DNA from: Desulfobacteraceae bacterium UBA5616
GTDB lineage: Bacteria; Desulfobacterota; Desulfobacteria; Desulfobacterales; UBA5616
Direction of reading: 5' to 3'
Assembly: GCA_002423615.1 (NCBI GenBank)
Contig: DIKO01000054.1
Coordinates: 4,983 to 11,482 of the forward strand
DNA: 6,500 nucleotides
The notes beneath the pieces were generated by a model that was given only the letters and a program-made list of their open reading frames with translations, did not search any database and was not told the origin of the DNA. The position numbers were made by a program, and so were the translations under genes. Shown here piece after piece: positions 6,353 to 6,500 of the stretch (positions within the stretch are counted from its first letter, which is position 1; each line of letters opens with the position of its first letter).

Positions 6353-6424
6353 CGAAATGCTCACGAATTCAGTGTATTATAATGTTGAGCAAACAAAATA
6401 CTACTCTTAGAAAGGAGCATTTCG
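6353..6424 (+). repeat. Inverted repeat masking the ribosome site of the right-edge gene
   Basis: CGAAATGCTC at 6353-6362 is the exact reverse complement of GAGCATTTCG at 6415-6424, a perfect 10-bp pairing separated by 52 bases. The right arm covers the end of the ribosome site AAAGGAG (6411-6417) and stops one base before the GTG start at 6426. The -10 candidate at 6378-6383 lies between the arms, so a transcript from it would lack the left arm, while one read in from outside would carry both and could hide the ribosome site. Confidence 0.6.
6378..6383 (+). promoter_or_regulatory. Probable -10 box of the right-edge gene
   Basis: A perfect TATAAT stands 43 bases before the ribosome-bound GTG start, in an AT-rich stretch. 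The -35 region at 17-base spacing (6355-6360, AAATGC) is poor, so the promoter would be weak or need help. The predicted transcript start is near 6390. Confidence 0.45.
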
Positions 6425-6425
6425 G

Positions 6426-6500
6426 GTGAATAAGAATATCTCTAAAAAATTGGCCAAACGCAAGAAAAAAATCAACAAAAAGCTGTCAAAAAGGAATTGG
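6426..6500 (+). CDS. Start of a lysine-rich protein, probably an IS transposase, cut by window edge
   Basis: 25 codons are visible from a GTG at 6426, eight bases after a strong AAAGGAG ribosome site (6411-6417); the frame stays open to the right edge and is too short for an ORF caller. Twelve of 25 residues are Lys or Arg (for example KKLAKRKKKINKKLSKR). From memory, some transposases of the IS1380 group found in deltaproteobacteria and planctomycetes begin with this kind of basic KKLxKRKKxIxxxL stretch before their RNase H-like domain, so a transposase is the best guess. The preceding 110 bases are much richer in A and T than the rest of the window, which fits incoming DNA, and the ribosome site is caught in an inverted repeat as in some insertion sequences. 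No catalytic DDE residue is visible. A small basic nucleic-acid-binding protein remains possible. Confidence 0.55.
   Translation, partial: MNKNISKKLAKRKKKINKKLSKRNW

Larger units (their letters stand above)
6300..6425. mobile_element. Possible left end of an insertion sequence
   Basis: Composition turns AT-rich close to 6300, coinciding with the lead-in to the lysine-rich gene. The segment contains a TTAA at 6324-6327, the tetranucleotide that IS1380-type elements duplicate on insertion. The exact end cannot be fixed because the other terminal repeat is outside the window and I see no unmistakable terminal motif. Confidence 0.35.

Noticed and set aside
1..6500. CRISPR array, tRNA or rRNA genes, defence system
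   Set aside because: No regularly spaced repeats, no tRNA-like cloverleaf or CCA end, and no nuclease or defence-type proteins were seen.

Overview
The window looks like a chromosomal segment of a Gram-negative anaerobe, most likely of the Desulfobacterota (Deltaproteobacteria). The grounds are protein style only: a eukaryotic-type glycogen branching enzyme beside a GT5 glycogen synthase, an AcuB-like CBS-ACT protein, and a two-subunit cobalamin-dependent acyl-CoA mutase. There is no rRNA or other taxonomic marker, so this assignment is an inference.

Layout. (1) Positions 3-4000, plus strand, form a storage-polysaccharide block: the C-terminal three quarters of a GT5 glycogen synthase (cut by the left edge), a complete GH13 branching enzyme of the eukaryotic type (GH13_8-like), and a 222-residue CBS-CBS-ACT protein that may sense nucleotides. 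(2) Positions 4012-6025, minus strand, form a convergent two-gene operon: a methylmalonyl-CoA-mutase-family large subunit (532 aa) followed 25 bases later by a free-standing cobalamin-binding subunit (129 aa). (3) Positions 6026-6425 are a 400-base gap holding the leader of the mutase operon, an imperfect hairpin, and then a sharp shift to AT-rich sequence. (4) Positions 6426-6500 are the start of a very lysine-rich protein that runs off the right edge. It resembles the N-terminus of an IS transposase, perhaps IS1380-like.

How the genes work together. The synthase elongates alpha-1,4-glucan from an activated glucose donor and the branching enzyme adds alpha-1,6 branches, so the pair can build glycogen. 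The CBS-ACT gene lies downstream on the same strand and could tie this to energy state, but that is a guess from position. The mutase pair should assemble into an adenosylcobalamin radical enzyme that rearranges the carbon skeleton of an acyl-CoA.

The most interesting item is the mutase. It keeps the family scaffold and one substrate-contacting arginine, but the segments that carry the wedge tyrosine and active-site histidine of true methylmalonyl-CoA mutase are rewritten. Its substrate is probably not methylmalonyl-CoA. The second item is a 10-bp inverted repeat that overlaps the ribosome binding site of the right-edge gene and flanks its likely promoter, an arrangement like the read-through protection seen in some insertion sequences.
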